This document shows, one piece after another, positions 39,131 through 48,092 of a DNA stretch of 64,000 nucleotides. The notes beneath the pieces are model-generated. The model did not search any database. It was not told where the DNA came from and worked only from the letters and a program-made list of their open reading frames with translations. The DNA is from Streptomyces sp. NBS 14/10 (GTDB lineage Bacteria > Actinomycetota > Actinomycetes > Streptomycetales > Streptomycetaceae). Each line of letters begins with the position of its first letter. The first letter of the stretch is position 1. Both the position numbers and the translations under genes were made by a program. The DNA lies in contig NZ_NCSM01000023.1 of NCBI RefSeq assembly GCF_002224125.1, positions 1 through 64,000 of the forward strand, written 5' to 3'.

Positions 39131-41011
39131 ATGTCCTCCGAGGCCAACGACTACACGGAGCAGACCGCCTGCGCAGCCGACTCGCACTCCCCGCTCCGTG
39201 ACTTCCTGCGGACCGAAACCGGCAGCGCCGCCGTCCTGGTGACGGCGGCGTTCGCCGCGCTCATCTGGGCCAATCTGACGCCCTCGGCCTATGAGGCGTT
39301 CTGGCATACGCATCTGTCCCTGCGGCTCGGCTCCCATGGCATCGCGCTCAACCTGCGCGAATGGGTCAACAGCGGGCTGATGACGGTGTTCTTCTTCGTC
39401 GTCGGCCTGGAGGCGCGGCGCGAGTTCGACATGGGGGAACTGCGCGAACGCAGCCGACTGGCCCTGCCGGTCGCGGCGGGGCTGTGCGGCATGCTCGTAC
39501 CGGTCGCCATCTACCTCGCGATCAACGCCGGACAGGCATCGGCGCAGGGCTGGGGCGCGGCCATGTCCACCGACACCGCCTTCGCCCTGGGGATCCTCGC
39601 CGTGGTCGGCCGGCATATGCCCTCCAGTCTGCGGGTTTTCATCCTCACCATCACCGTGGTCGACGACTTCCTGGCGCTGGCCGTCATCGCCATCGCCTAC
39701 AACAGCGGCCTCTCCGTCCCGGCGCTGCTGGTGGCCATGGGCACCTTCGCCGTCGTCCTGCTGGTGCGGCGGCTGGGTGTGCGCCGCGGTGCCGTCTACG
39801 CGGTGCTCGCGGTGGTGGGCTGGGCCGCCATGCTCGAATCGGGTGTGGATCCCGTGGTCATCGGGTTGGCCATGGGGCTGCTGACCTACGCCTACCCCGC
39901 GGCGCGCAGCGACCTGGAGCGCGCCACCGGGCTGTTCCGGCTGTTCCGCGAACAGCCCACACCCGAACTCGAGCGCTCGGTCCGCGCCGGGCTGGCCTCC
40001 GCGATCTCACCCAACGACCGCCTGCAGCAGATCTTCCACCCCTGGGCCGGCTATGTCATCGTGCCCCTCTTCGCCCTGGCCAACGCCGGCATCCCGATCA
40101 GCGGCGAGCAGCTGTCACGCGCGTTCTCCTCACCGGTCACCCTCGGCATCCTGCTCGGGTACACCCTCGGCAAGCCGATCGGCGTCATCGGCGCGTCGGC
40201 ACTGACCACCTGGCTCAGCCGCGGCCGTATCCGGCTGCCGGTCGGGTGGGGAGCCGTCGCCGTCGGGGGCTCGCTGTCCGGGGTGGGCTTCACGGTCTCC
40301 CTGCTGATCGCCACCCTCGCCTTCCACGGCACCGGCCTCCAGGACGCCAAGATCGGTATCCTGAGCGCCGTCCTCTGCTCCTTCGTCATCAGCTGGCTGA
40401 TCACCCGCGCCGTCGGGGCGCTTCCCCGGGAAGCCCAGCTGCGAGCGGTGCTGGGCAAGGCCGAAATGATCATCGACCTCCCCGTACCCGTGGACCCCCA
40501 CCGCGACCATGTGCGCGGACCCCGCGATGCTCCGGTGACCGTCGTCGAGTACGGCGACTACGAATGCCCCTACTGCGGCCAGGCCGAGCCGGTCATCCGT
40601 GAGCTCCTCGGGGACTTCGGGGATGTGCGCTACGTATGGCGCCACCTCCCCCTGACGGATGTGCACGTCCACGCCCAGCTGGCCGCCGAGGCCGCCGAGG
40701 TGGCGGCCCTCCAGGGCGGCTACTGGGACATGCACGATCTGCTGCTCAGCCACCAGGGCGCCCTGCGCTTCGACGACCTGCGCGGTTACGCCGCGGACAT
40801 CGGTCTGGACGTGGCGCGCTTCGAGCGGGACATGCGCTCCCGCGCCGGTTCGGCCCGTGTCGCGGAGGACGTGGAGTCGGCGGATGTCGGCGGGGTGGCG
40901 GGCACCCCCACGTTCTTCGTCAACGGGCGCAGACACCAAGGGGCGTACGACATCACCGGCCTGTCCGCGGCGGTGCGCGCGGCCCGTGAGCGGGCGGCCG
41001 TCAGCGCCTAG
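39131..41011 (+). CDS. nhaA: NhaA-type Na+/H+ antiporter fused to a DsbA-like thioredoxin domain
   Basis: 626 residues. Residues about 15-430 are an NhaA antiporter with its ion-binding motifs: STDTAFALG and VVDDFLALAVIAIAYN (the paired Asp). Residues about 450-620 form a DsbA/thioredoxin-like domain with YECPYCGQAEP (Cys479, Cys482) and the cis-Pro loop GVAGTPTFFVNG. NhaA-DsbA fusions are known in actinobacteria. The antiporter exchanges Na+ for H+ at the membrane; the fused redox domain's partner is unknown. ATG 39131 matches the normal NhaA N-terminus; extension upstream gives Arg-rich non-coding-looking sequence. Confidence 0.93.
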   Translation: MSSEANDYTEQTACAADSHSPLRDFLRTETGSAAVLVTAAFAALIWANLTPSAYEAFWHTHLSLRLGSHGIALNLREWVNSGLMTVFFFVVGLEARREFDMGELRERSRLALPVAAGLCGMLVPVAIYLAINAGQASAQGWGAAMSTDTAFALGILAVVGRHMPSSLRVFILTITVVDDFLALAVIAIAYNSGLSVPALLVAMGTFAVVLLVRRLGVRRGAVYAVLAVVGWAAMLESGVDPVVIGLAMGLLTYAYPAARSDLERATGLFRLFREQPTPELERSVRAGLASAISPNDRLQQIFHPWAGYVIVPLFALANAGIPISGEQLSRAFSSPVTLGILLGYTLGKPIGVIGASALTTWLSRGRIRLPVGWGAVAVGGSLSGVGFTVSLLIATLAFHGTGLQDAKIGILSAVLCSFVISWLITRAVGALPREAQLRAVLGKAEMIIDLPVPVDPHRDHVRGPRDAPVTVVEYGDYECPYCGQAEPVIRELLGDFGDVRYVWRHLPLTDVHVHAQLAAEAAEVAALQGGYWDMHDLLLSHQGALRFDDLRGYAADIGLDVARFERDMRSRAGSARVAEDVESADVGGVAGTPTFFVNGRRHQGAYDITGLSAAVRAARERAAVSA

Positions 41012-41070
41012 GCGCCCCGTGCGAGCCGAGGACCGGGCGCGGGGCTATGCAGAGAAACGCCCATGCCGTC

Positions 41071-41087
41071 AAGGTATCGCGCAATGC
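41071..41087. promoter_or_regulatory. AAGGTATCG motif upstream of a 2-hydroxyacid dehydrogenase gene
   Basis: AAGGTATCGCGCAATGC begins 95 bp before ATG 41166. A related sequence, AAGGTATCGAGCGATAC, begins 89 bp before the second dehydrogenase gene at 54009. The shared 9-mer and similar distance suggest the same regulator. The region 41012-41165 holds no other clear feature. Confidence 0.4.
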
Positions 41088-41165
41088 GAAATGGGGCTTG
41101 GACGGGCATAACCGCGGGTCCCTACGGTCGTGACACCAGCGCAGGCAGACCCGGTACGAGGAGCA

Positions 41166-42155
41166 ATGGTGTCCAAACTCGCCGTCGTCATGACCCCCGA
41201 GCGCGCCGCCGACGTATGCGGCCCTGATGCCCGGCGTCTGATCGAGGAACACTTCGAGGCGACCTGGGCCGAGGGCGCGTTGGACGACCGGGAAGTGGCC
41301 CGGTTGGCCGCCGGCTGCGATGTACTGCTGACCAGTTGGGGCACCCCGCATCTGGACGCGTCGCTCTGGGCCGACGGCGGCGGCCCCAAGGTGGTCGCCC
41401 ATGCGGCTGGCACCGTGAAGAAGCTCATCGACCGCCAGGTGCTCGACCAGGGCGTCACCGTCTTCTCCGCCGCGGGCCGGATCGCCTGGTCGGTGGGGGA
41501 GTACTGCCTGGCCGCGATGCTCACCCTCGCCCGCCGCCTGCCGCGGTTCGACGCCGCGCTGCGCGGTGGCGGCTGGAAACAGAAGGACTTCAGGGGCGGC
41601 GAACTCGCCGGCCGCTCCGTGGGCATCGTCGGAGCCAGCTCCACCGCACGCGCCCTGATCACCCTGCTGAAGCCGTTCGGCTGCGAGGTGCTGGTGTACG
41701 ACCCGTATCTGGACGAGACACGGGCCGCCGCGCTCGGCGTCCGCACCGCCACGCTGGCGGAGACGCTTCGCTGTGCGTTCGTCTCGCTGCACGTACCCGA
41801 TCTGCCGGCGACCCGGGGAATGGTGACCAGGCAGCTCATCGAGGCGATGCCCGACGGCACGATCGTCGTCAACTCCTCGCGCGGCCCCGCCATCGACCAG
41901 CCGGCGCTTCTCGACCACGTCCTGTCCGGCCGGCTCCTCGCCGCGCTGGATGTGTACGACCCCGAGCCCCCGAGCTTCGGCGAACCCGTGCTGAGCTGCC
42001 CGAATCTGCTGCTCACCCCGCATATCGCCGGGGACACCACGGAAGGGCATCTCGCGCTGGCCGGATATGTGCTGGCCGATGTCGTGGACTGGCTCGACAA
42101 GGGCGTCCACGGCCCGAGCCACGTCGATCCCGCCGCATGGCCGACCGCCGCATGA
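41166..42155 (+). CDS. D-isomer-specific 2-hydroxyacid dehydrogenase
   Basis: 329 residues. Catalytic Arg (NSSRGPAID), Glu (DVYDPEPP) and His (LTPHIAGDT) are all in place. The Rossmann loop reads VGIVGASSTARAL, where family members normally have GxGxxG; the last Gly is Ala, so cofactor binding may differ. The enzyme should oxidise a D-2-hydroxyacid or reduce a 2-keto acid with NAD(P)H. ATG 41166 has GAGGAG close upstream; GTG 41130 is an alternative without a ribosome site. It is first in a run with an enolase-superfamily gene and a sugar ABC transporter. Confidence 0.9.
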   Translation: MVSKLAVVMTPERAADVCGPDARRLIEEHFEATWAEGALDDREVARLAAGCDVLLTSWGTPHLDASLWADGGGPKVVAHAAGTVKKLIDRQVLDQGVTVFSAAGRIAWSVGEYCLAAMLTLARRLPRFDAALRGGGWKQKDFRGGELAGRSVGIVGASSTARALITLLKPFGCEVLVYDPYLDETRAAALGVRTATLAETLRCAFVSLHVPDLPATRGMVTRQLIEAMPDGTIVVNSSRGPAIDQPALLDHVLSGRLLAALDVYDPEPPSFGEPVLSCPNLLLTPHIAGDTTEGHLALAGYVLADVVDWLDKGVHGPSHVDPAAWPTAA

Positions 42156-42220
42156 CCACCTGCCGGCCCACCCCCTCAGGTCCCCCGCCTCAGGTCTCCC
42201 GCGAAAGGACCCACCCTCCC

Positions 42221-43351
42221 ATGTCGCGTATCACGGCGGTCGACATCTTCCCCGTGGCCGTGCCGTTCGCCCGGCGGTTCGTACTCGGCAGCGGCACCGT
42301 CGGCACCCCGGACCAGGCGGGGTTGGTGATCTTCGTCAGGCTCGCCACGGAGGACGGGGTCGTCGGCTGGGGCGAACAGCGGGCCCTGCCGAGCTGGAGC
42401 TATGAGACCGCCGAGACGATCGCCGTGGTCATCAAGCGACACCTCGCGCCCCTGCTGCTCGAACTCACCCCCTTCGACGTGGAGTTGTTCCACGCACGCG
42501 CGAACCGTCGGCTGAGCCCCGCGGTGTCAAACGGCTTTCCGTTCGCCCGGGCCGCGGTCGACATCGCCATGCACGATGCCGCGGGCAAACTGGCCGGGCT
42601 GCCGGTCCACGCCCTGCTGGGCGGCAAGGTACGGGACACCATCCCGCTCTGCTCGGCCATCGGCGTGGGCGAGCCGTCCGCGGTCCGCGAGCATGCCCGA
42701 GCGTCCGCCGACTACCCGGCGTACAAGGTGAAGATCGGCGGGGACATCGACGCCGACGCCGCGGCCGTCACGGCCGTCGCCGAGGTCGCGGCAGCCAAGC
42801 CGATCTGGCTGGACGCCAACCAGTCCTACCGGCCGAGCGGGCTGAAGCGACTGCTGCACGCGCTGCACGACGTGCCGGGGATCCACTGCGTGGAACAGCC
42901 CGTGCCGAGCACCGACACCCTCGGTCTGCAGCGGCTGCGCAGCATGATCGACCTCCCGGTCGCCATCGACGAGGGCAGCTTCACCGCCCAGGACCTGGCC
43001 CGTACCCTCCGCCTCGACGCCGCCGACCTGGTGGTCGTCAAGCTCTGCAAGTCCGGCGGCATCCGGAGCGCGTTGAAGACCGCCCAAGTCGCCCTGGCCG
43101 GCGGTCTGGAGGTGCTGGCCAGCGGGCTGACCGACTGCGGTATCGGCTTCGCGGCGGCGCTGCATCTGTTCAGCCAGCTGGAACTGGCCCTTCCGGCCGA
43201 GCTGAACGGCCCCGAGCTGCTGTCCGATCTCTACGTCGACAACCTGGACATCGTCTCGGCCGTCGCGACCGTCCCCACCGCTCCCGGCCTCGGTGTCGAG
43301 GTCGACGAGGAGCGCATCCGCGCCGAGTCGACGGACCTGGCGTTCGCCTGA
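42221..43351 (+). CDS. Enolase-superfamily enzyme (MLE-like subgroup)
   Basis: 376 residues. It shows the capping domain (about 1-125) and barrel residues of the muconate-lactonising-enzyme-like subgroup: the KxK motif in YKVKIGG, metal ligands in LDANQ, VEQPVP and AIDEGSF, and the opposing Lys in KLCKSGG. Members are cycloisomerases, racemases/epimerases or acid-sugar dehydratases; the substrate cannot be named from the sequence. ATG 42221 has GAAAGGA 11 nt upstream. It lies in a probable operon with the dehydrogenase and the ABC importer, which favours a sugar-acid catabolic role. Confidence 0.9.
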   Translation: MSRITAVDIFPVAVPFARRFVLGSGTVGTPDQAGLVIFVRLATEDGVVGWGEQRALPSWSYETAETIAVVIKRHLAPLLLELTPFDVELFHARANRRLSPAVSNGFPFARAAVDIAMHDAAGKLAGLPVHALLGGKVRDTIPLCSAIGVGEPSAVREHARASADYPAYKVKIGGDIDADAAAVTAVAEVAAAKPIWLDANQSYRPSGLKRLLHALHDVPGIHCVEQPVPSTDTLGLQRLRSMIDLPVAIDEGSFTAQDLARTLRLDAADLVVVKLCKSGGIRSALKTAQVALAGGLEVLASGLTDCGIGFAAALHLFSQLELALPAELNGPELLSDLYVDNLDIVSAVATVPTAPGLGVEVDEERIRAESTDLAFA

Positions 43352-43426
43352 CACCGCACGTCCTCACCGGAGCCCCCCAGCACGCGTCCCCAGCACAGCA
43401 CGTCCTTGAACAGCGAGGAGACGACG

Positions 43427-44749
43427 ATGTCTTCCAGCCTGTCCCGCCGCACCCTGCTCAGAAGAACCGCCGCCGGAGGGCTCGCCGTCGCGGGCCTGAG
43501 CGGCTGCTCGACCGGCCCGCCACCGGGCACCGCCACCTGGTCCATGTGGTCCAACGGCCCGGAGGAGGGCAAGGTCTGGGCCTCGTTCGGCGAATACGTC
43601 GAGAAACGCATGCACGTGAAGTCGGTCTCGACGCTCACCCCGTCGGACAGCTACGCCACCAAACTCGACCTCCAACTGGTCAGCGGAACGGCCAGTCTGG
43701 TCACCGGCATCAACGGCTGGATGGTGCCGACCTACGCGGCGCGCGGCGCGCACCGGCCGCTGGACGATCTGATCGCCGACGACCCGGACTTCGACCTCGA
43801 CGACTTCTACCCCGCGATCCGGTCGATCTCGTCCTTCGCCGGCAAGACGTACGGCATCGGCTTCGACGTGGCGCCCACCGTGCTCTACTACAACAAGACG
43901 CTGCTGGACAAGCACGGCATCGACCCGCCGTCCCCCACCGAGCCCATGACCTGGGAGACCCTGCGGGAGCTGGCGATCGAGCTGAGCGGGCCCAAGGACA
44001 GTTACGGATTCACCTGCGGTCCGGCCATCGACGACCTGGTGTCATGGATCTACTCCGCCGGCGGCAACGTCATCAACGACAAAGGCGACGGCAGCGCCCT
44101 GGACGCCCCCGAGGCCCAGCACGCCATCGAATTCGTCATCGATCTGTTCGTCAAGGACCGCGCGACCCCGCCGATCACCAACCTGGTCAGCGCGAAGGCC
44201 AGCGGCGCCGCCCTGTCCAACTTCCTCCAGGGCAACGTCGCCTTTATGCAGAACGGGCCCTGGCAGGTGCTCAACGTCCGCAAGGCGCCCTTCGAATGGG
44301 ACATCGTCCCCTTCCCCGCGGGGCCCGCGGGCAGCAAGCCGCGCGTATCGGGCTCCAGCTTCGGCATCCCCTCCGGCGTCAAGGGCTCCGACCTGGACCT
44401 GGCCTGGCGGCTGCTGAAGACCCTGACCAGCACCGGCGCGCTGGACATCTACGCGACGGCCGGGCGCAACAACCCGGCCAGACGCTCGTCGGGCAGCGCC
44501 TTCAAACCACCGCCCGCCAACCTCGGCGTCGTCCAGAAGATTCTCAAGGGCGAGGTCGGCGGCGGCCACCCCTTCGACGTGACCACCAACTGGAACCGGG
44601 TGCGGCTGCTGATGGGCCAGGAGCTGCCGCGGGCCTTTCTCGGCGATCTGACGGTCGCCGAGACCATCGAGAACATCAACCCCCGGCTGAACGTCCTGAT
44701 GCGTCAGCACCGGGACGCCGTCCGACAGGCCGACCGGCGCGGTGAGTGA
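43427..44749 (+). CDS. Sugar ABC transporter substrate-binding lipoprotein
   Basis: 440 residues. The N-terminus has a twin-arginine-like SRRTLLRRTAAGG followed by a lipobox (LSGCS), so it is exported and lipid-anchored. The mature domain is a family-1 solute-binding protein (WSMWSNGPEEGK early, then VLYYNKTLLDKHGI, then FLQGNVAFMQNGPWQV). ATG 43427 has GAGGAG 6 nt upstream. It is followed directly by two permeases. No ATPase gene is present, as is usual for Streptomyces sugar importers that share MsiK. Ligand unknown. Confidence 0.94.
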   Translation: MSSSLSRRTLLRRTAAGGLAVAGLSGCSTGPPPGTATWSMWSNGPEEGKVWASFGEYVEKRMHVKSVSTLTPSDSYATKLDLQLVSGTASLVTGINGWMVPTYAARGAHRPLDDLIADDPDFDLDDFYPAIRSISSFAGKTYGIGFDVAPTVLYYNKTLLDKHGIDPPSPTEPMTWETLRELAIELSGPKDSYGFTCGPAIDDLVSWIYSAGGNVINDKGDGSALDAPEAQHAIEFVIDLFVKDRATPPITNLVSAKASGAALSNFLQGNVAFMQNGPWQVLNVRKAPFEWDIVPFPAGPAGSKPRVSGSSFGIPSGVKGSDLDLAWRLLKTLTSTGALDIYATAGRNNPARRSSGSAFKPPPANLGVVQKILKGEVGGGHPFDVTTNWNRVRLLMGQELPRAFLGDLTVAETIENINPRLNVLMRQHRDAVRQADRRGE

Positions 44750-44757
44750 GGATGACC

Positions 44758-45693
44758 ATGGCTGTCGAGACCCGCACCGCCGCATCCCGGACCCCGACTC
44801 CGCGGCCCCCGCGCCCCCGATGGCGCCGCTCGGAGGCGTTCGCCGCCTGGCTGTTTCTGCTGCCCAGTCTGATCGGATTCCTCGTCTTCACCGCCGGCCC
44901 GGTCATCGCCGCGGGTGTGATCTCGCTGCTCGACTGGAACCTGTTCAGCCCGCCCAGCTTCGCGGGTCTTGACAACTTCACCCGGCTGGGACCGGACGCG
45001 ACGTTCTGGTCGGCATTCGGCAACACCCTGTACTTCACCTTCGCCAGCGTGCCGTTGACCCTGCTGGTCAGCCTGGCCCTCGCCCTGCTGCTCAACCAGG
45101 GGCTCCGGCGCATCGCGGTCTTCCGGTCGCTGCTCCTGCTGCCGTACGCCACGATCACCGTCGCGGTGGCATTCGTCTGGGTCTGGCTCTACATCCCGAC
45201 CGACGGACTGGTCAACGCCGTGCTCGGCGTGGTCGGGATCGACGGTCCGGCGTGGCTGATCTCGGACGACTGGGCGATGCCGGCCCTGATCGTGATGAGC
45301 GTCTGGAAGAGCTTCGGCTTCGGCATGGTGATCTTCCTGGCCGGACTGCAGGCCATCCCGCAGCAGTTGTACGAGGCCGCCAGGGTCGACGGCGCCACAC
45401 CGTGGCGGACCTTCCGCAGTGTGACGCTGCCACTGCTCTCACCGGCGATGTTCTTCGTCGTCGTCACCTCGATCATCAATTCGTTCCAGGTGTTCGACCA
45501 GGCCCTGGTGATGACGGACGGCGGGCCGGGGTCACGTACCACCACCCTCGTCATGTACATCTACCAAACGGGGTTCCAGAACTACGAGCAGGGCTACGCG
45601 GCCGCGCAGTCGATCGTGCTGTTCGCCTTCATCGCGGTGGTCACCGCGATGCAGTTCCTCCTCCAGCGGAGGCTCGTGCACTATGACAACTGA
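44758..45693 (+). CDS. Sugar ABC transporter permease (MalF type)
   Basis: About 311 residues with six membrane segments and the EAA loop EAARVDGATPWRTFRSVTLPLL (first 20 residues conserved in type). ATG 44758 has GAGG 6 nt upstream; GTG 44746 and ATG 44752 are in-frame alternatives. It overlaps or abuts the binding-protein stop, and its own end overlaps the next permease by 11 bp. The two form the membrane channel for the importer. Confidence 0.93.
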   Translation: MAVETRTAASRTPTPRPPRPRWRRSEAFAAWLFLLPSLIGFLVFTAGPVIAAGVISLLDWNLFSPPSFAGLDNFTRLGPDATFWSAFGNTLYFTFASVPLTLLVSLALALLLNQGLRRIAVFRSLLLLPYATITVAVAFVWVWLYIPTDGLVNAVLGVVGIDGPAWLISDDWAMPALIVMSVWKSFGFGMVIFLAGLQAIPQQLYEAARVDGATPWRTFRSVTLPLLSPAMFFVVVTSIINSFQVFDQALVMTDGGPGSRTTTLVMYIYQTGFQNYEQGYAAAQSIVLFAFIAVVTAMQFLLQRRLVHYDN

Positions 45694-46543
45694 CATCCCC
45701 GTACTCGCGCCGCTGCGCCGCTCGCCCGTCGCCCGTCGGAAACTGCTGGTGTTCACCTGCTTCCTGGCCACGGCGGTCACGCTCACCCCGATCGTGATGA
45801 TGGTGCTGGTCGCCTTCCAGTCGGACACCGAGTCGATGCAGACCAAGCCCTCGTTCTGGCCGAGCAGTTGGCATACGGAGAACATCAGCCGCGCCTTCGA
45901 CCTGGTCCCCATCGGCCGCTATCTGCTCAACACCGTCATCTTCGCCGGTGGCACCACGATCCTGGAGACGATCACCGCGGCGCTGGCCGCGTACGCCTTC
46001 GCCCGGCTCGCCTTCCGGGGCCGCGAGGTGCTGTTCGGCGTGTATCTGGCCACGTTGATGATCCCGACGCAGGTCACCCTGGTCCCGCAGTTCATCCTGG
46101 TCGCCAAGTTGCACGGGGTCGACACCTGGGCGGGGATGATCCTGCCGCACGCCTTCACCGCGCTCGGGGTGTTTCTGCTGCGGCAGTTCTTCCTCGGCAT
46201 CCCCCGCGACTACGAGGAGGCGGCCCGGCTGGACGGGGCGAGCCGCTGGCAGACCTTCATCCGGGTGATCGTCCCGCTGGCCGTACCGGCCATCGCCACC
46301 CTGGCCGTGTTCAAGTTCATCAGCCAGTGGAACAACCTGCTCTGGCCGCTGGTGATCTCCAACAGCGACGCCACCAGGACCGCGTCGGTCGGCCTCCAGG
46401 TGTTCCAGTCCACCAACGGAACCCAGTGGAACCTGCTGCTGATGGCGGCCACCATCACCACCGTCCCGCTGATCCTGCTCTTCTTCCTCACCCAGCGATG
46501 GTTCGTCAAAGGCATCACCATGAGCGGACTCGGAGGCCGCTGA
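45683..46543 (+). CDS. Sugar ABC transporter permease (MalG type)
   Basis: 286 residues with six membrane segments. The EAA loop EEAARLDGASRWQTFIRVI is present, and the C-terminal FFLTQRWFVKGITMSGL is typical of MalG-type subunits. It is the second permease of the importer at 43.4-46.5 kb and is translationally coupled to both neighbours (11-bp overlap upstream, 3-bp gap downstream). Confidence 0.94.
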   Translation: MTTDIPVLAPLRRSPVARRKLLVFTCFLATAVTLTPIVMMVLVAFQSDTESMQTKPSFWPSSWHTENISRAFDLVPIGRYLLNTVIFAGGTTILETITAALAAYAFARLAFRGREVLFGVYLATLMIPTQVTLVPQFILVAKLHGVDTWAGMILPHAFTALGVFLLRQFFLGIPRDYEEAARLDGASRWQTFIRVIVPLAVPAIATLAVFKFISQWNNLLWPLVISNSDATRTASVGLQVFQSTNGTQWNLLLMAATITTVPLILLFFLTQRWFVKGITMSGLGGR

Positions 46544-46546
46544 CCC

Positions 46547-47359
46547 ATGACATATCTGTGGTCCGTCTTCACCAAGCCCTGGTCCGCCCTGCCCGGCGAC
46601 GAACTGGGCAAGCTGGTCTCCGGGCTCGGCTTCAGCGGCGCCGAGGTCCCGGTACGGGACAGCGCCTATGTCACCCCGGCCGAGGCGGAACGGCTGCTGC
46701 CGCCCTTCGCCGCACGGCTGAGGGCCGAGGGCGTCGAGGTCATCAGCGTCGCGAGCGGCCTGGACGAGCCCGTCTTCGCGGCGTGCCGGGCGGCGGACGT
46801 ACCGATGATCCGCGTCATGGCCGAACTCGGCCCCGACGGCTACACCGCCTCCGTACACCGCTTCCGGCAGCGCCTGGAGGTCGCCGCGCCCCTGGTGAAG
46901 CGGTACGGCGTGCAGGTGGGGGTGCAGCCGCACCACGGGCGCTTCGTCTCCTCCGCGCTGGGTGTGATGGACCTTCTCGACGGGCTGCCGATGGACGGTT
47001 TCCGGGTGGTGTGGGACGCGGCCCACGACGCGCTCGCGGGCGACGACCCCGGGGTGACGCTGCCGCTGGTCGCGGACCGGCTCGGCATCGTCAACCTCAA
47101 GAACGTCCTCCACGTGCCGGTCGAGCCCGCCGGGGAGTCGGCCGGCGAGACGGTCGGCAAGTCGGTCGGCGGCCACTGGAAGCCGTGGTTCGTCCCGGGC
47201 GCCGAGGGGCTGGCGAACTGGTCGGCCGTCTTCGACCGGCTGGCGGCCATGGGCTGGTCGGGGCCCGTCTGCCTGTCCGGTCAGTACTCCGACCCGAGCG
47301 TCCCGGTCGAGGAGCGCCTGGTGACGGACCTGGCGGCGGCGCGCGCGGCGAGCGCCTGA
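46547..47359 (+). CDS. Sugar phosphate isomerase/epimerase-like TIM-barrel protein
   Basis: 270 residues resembling the xylose isomerase-like/AP-endonuclease-2 TIM barrel family: FSGAEVPVRD near the start, GVQVGVQPHHGRFVS, FRVVWDAAHDALAGD and GIVNLKNVLH carry the acidic and His metal ligands of this fold. Members isomerise or epimerise sugars and keto-sugar acids. It is last in the operon, 3 bp after the permease, so it probably acts on the imported sugar derivative. Confidence 0.88.
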   Translation: MTYLWSVFTKPWSALPGDELGKLVSGLGFSGAEVPVRDSAYVTPAEAERLLPPFAARLRAEGVEVISVASGLDEPVFAACRAADVPMIRVMAELGPDGYTASVHRFRQRLEVAAPLVKRYGVQVGVQPHHGRFVSSALGVMDLLDGLPMDGFRVVWDAAHDALAGDDPGVTLPLVADRLGIVNLKNVLHVPVEPAGESAGETVGKSVGGHWKPWFVPGAEGLANWSAVFDRLAAMGWSGPVCLSGQYSDPSVPVEERLVTDLAAARAASA

Positions 47360-47375
47360 CGCGCCGGCGCCAGGC

Positions 47376-48092
47376 TCAGACGAACTGCTGGATCACCAGC
47401 ACGGTCGCGCTCGCCACCGCGAGCACCATGGCGGCGGACCTGGTACGCCGCATGTCCAGCCTGCTCGCCAGCGGGCGGGCGAGCAGCACCCCGATCGCCG
47501 CGGCCGGGGCCAGCAGGGCGGTGTACCGCAGGCTGTTCGAGTGCACGGCCCCGGTCGCCGCCAGCGTGACCAGACTCATCGCGGAGCCGACCAGGAAGAA
47601 CCCGCTCATCGTGGAGCGCAGCTTCGGGCCGCTCAAGCGCTGCCAGACCATGGCCATCGGCGGCCCTCCGATGGAGGTGGCCGTGCCCATCACCCCCGAG
47701 ACCATCCCGGCCAGCAGCACGGACCGCCGTCCCGTACGGGGTACGAAGCCGCGCAGGCTCACCGCGACGCCCGCGAGGACGACCGCGGCGACGAGGAAGG
47801 CGAGTTGCCGGGCAGGCAGCAGGGCGACCAGCGCCGCGCCGCCCAGGACGCCCGGCACCCGGCCGACCAGCGCCCACCCCGCTCCTCGTATGTCCGCGTG
47901 CCCGCCCTCCAGCGCCATGACCGCGCCCGTGACCCCGGTGGCGAGCAGCAGCACCACCACCGGGGTGAGCGAGGGGTCCAGCGTGGCGATCACCGGGGCG
48001 GCGATCAGGCCGAGTCCGAAGCCTATGGAGACCTGGAGCAGCGACCCGACCGCCACGGTGACGAACAGCAGGGCGAACTCCGGCGCGCTCAC
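47376..48092 (-). CDS. TauE/SafE-family membrane permease
   Basis: 238 residues, about 7-8 membrane segments, with the repeated TauE/SafE pattern (GFGLGLIAAPVIATLDP in the first half, SGVMGTATSIGGPPMAM in the second). The family exports or imports small anions such as sulfite, sulfoacetate and other organic acids. GTG 48092 overlaps the upstream ATPase stop by 4 bp, so it is the last gene of the dipeptide-type ABC operon and may handle the same carboxylate or its by-product. Confidence 0.9.
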   Translation of the reverse strand: MSAPEFALLFVTVAVGSLLQVSIGFGLGLIAAPVIATLDPSLTPVVVLLLATGVTGAVMALEGGHADIRGAGWALVGRVPGVLGGAALVALLPARQLAFLVAAVVLAGVAVSLRGFVPRTGRRSVLLAGMVSGVMGTATSIGGPPMAMVWQRLSGPKLRSTMSGFFLVGSAMSLVTLAATGAVHSNSLRYTALLAPAAAIGVLLARPLASRLDMRRTRSAAMVLAVASATVLVIQQFV

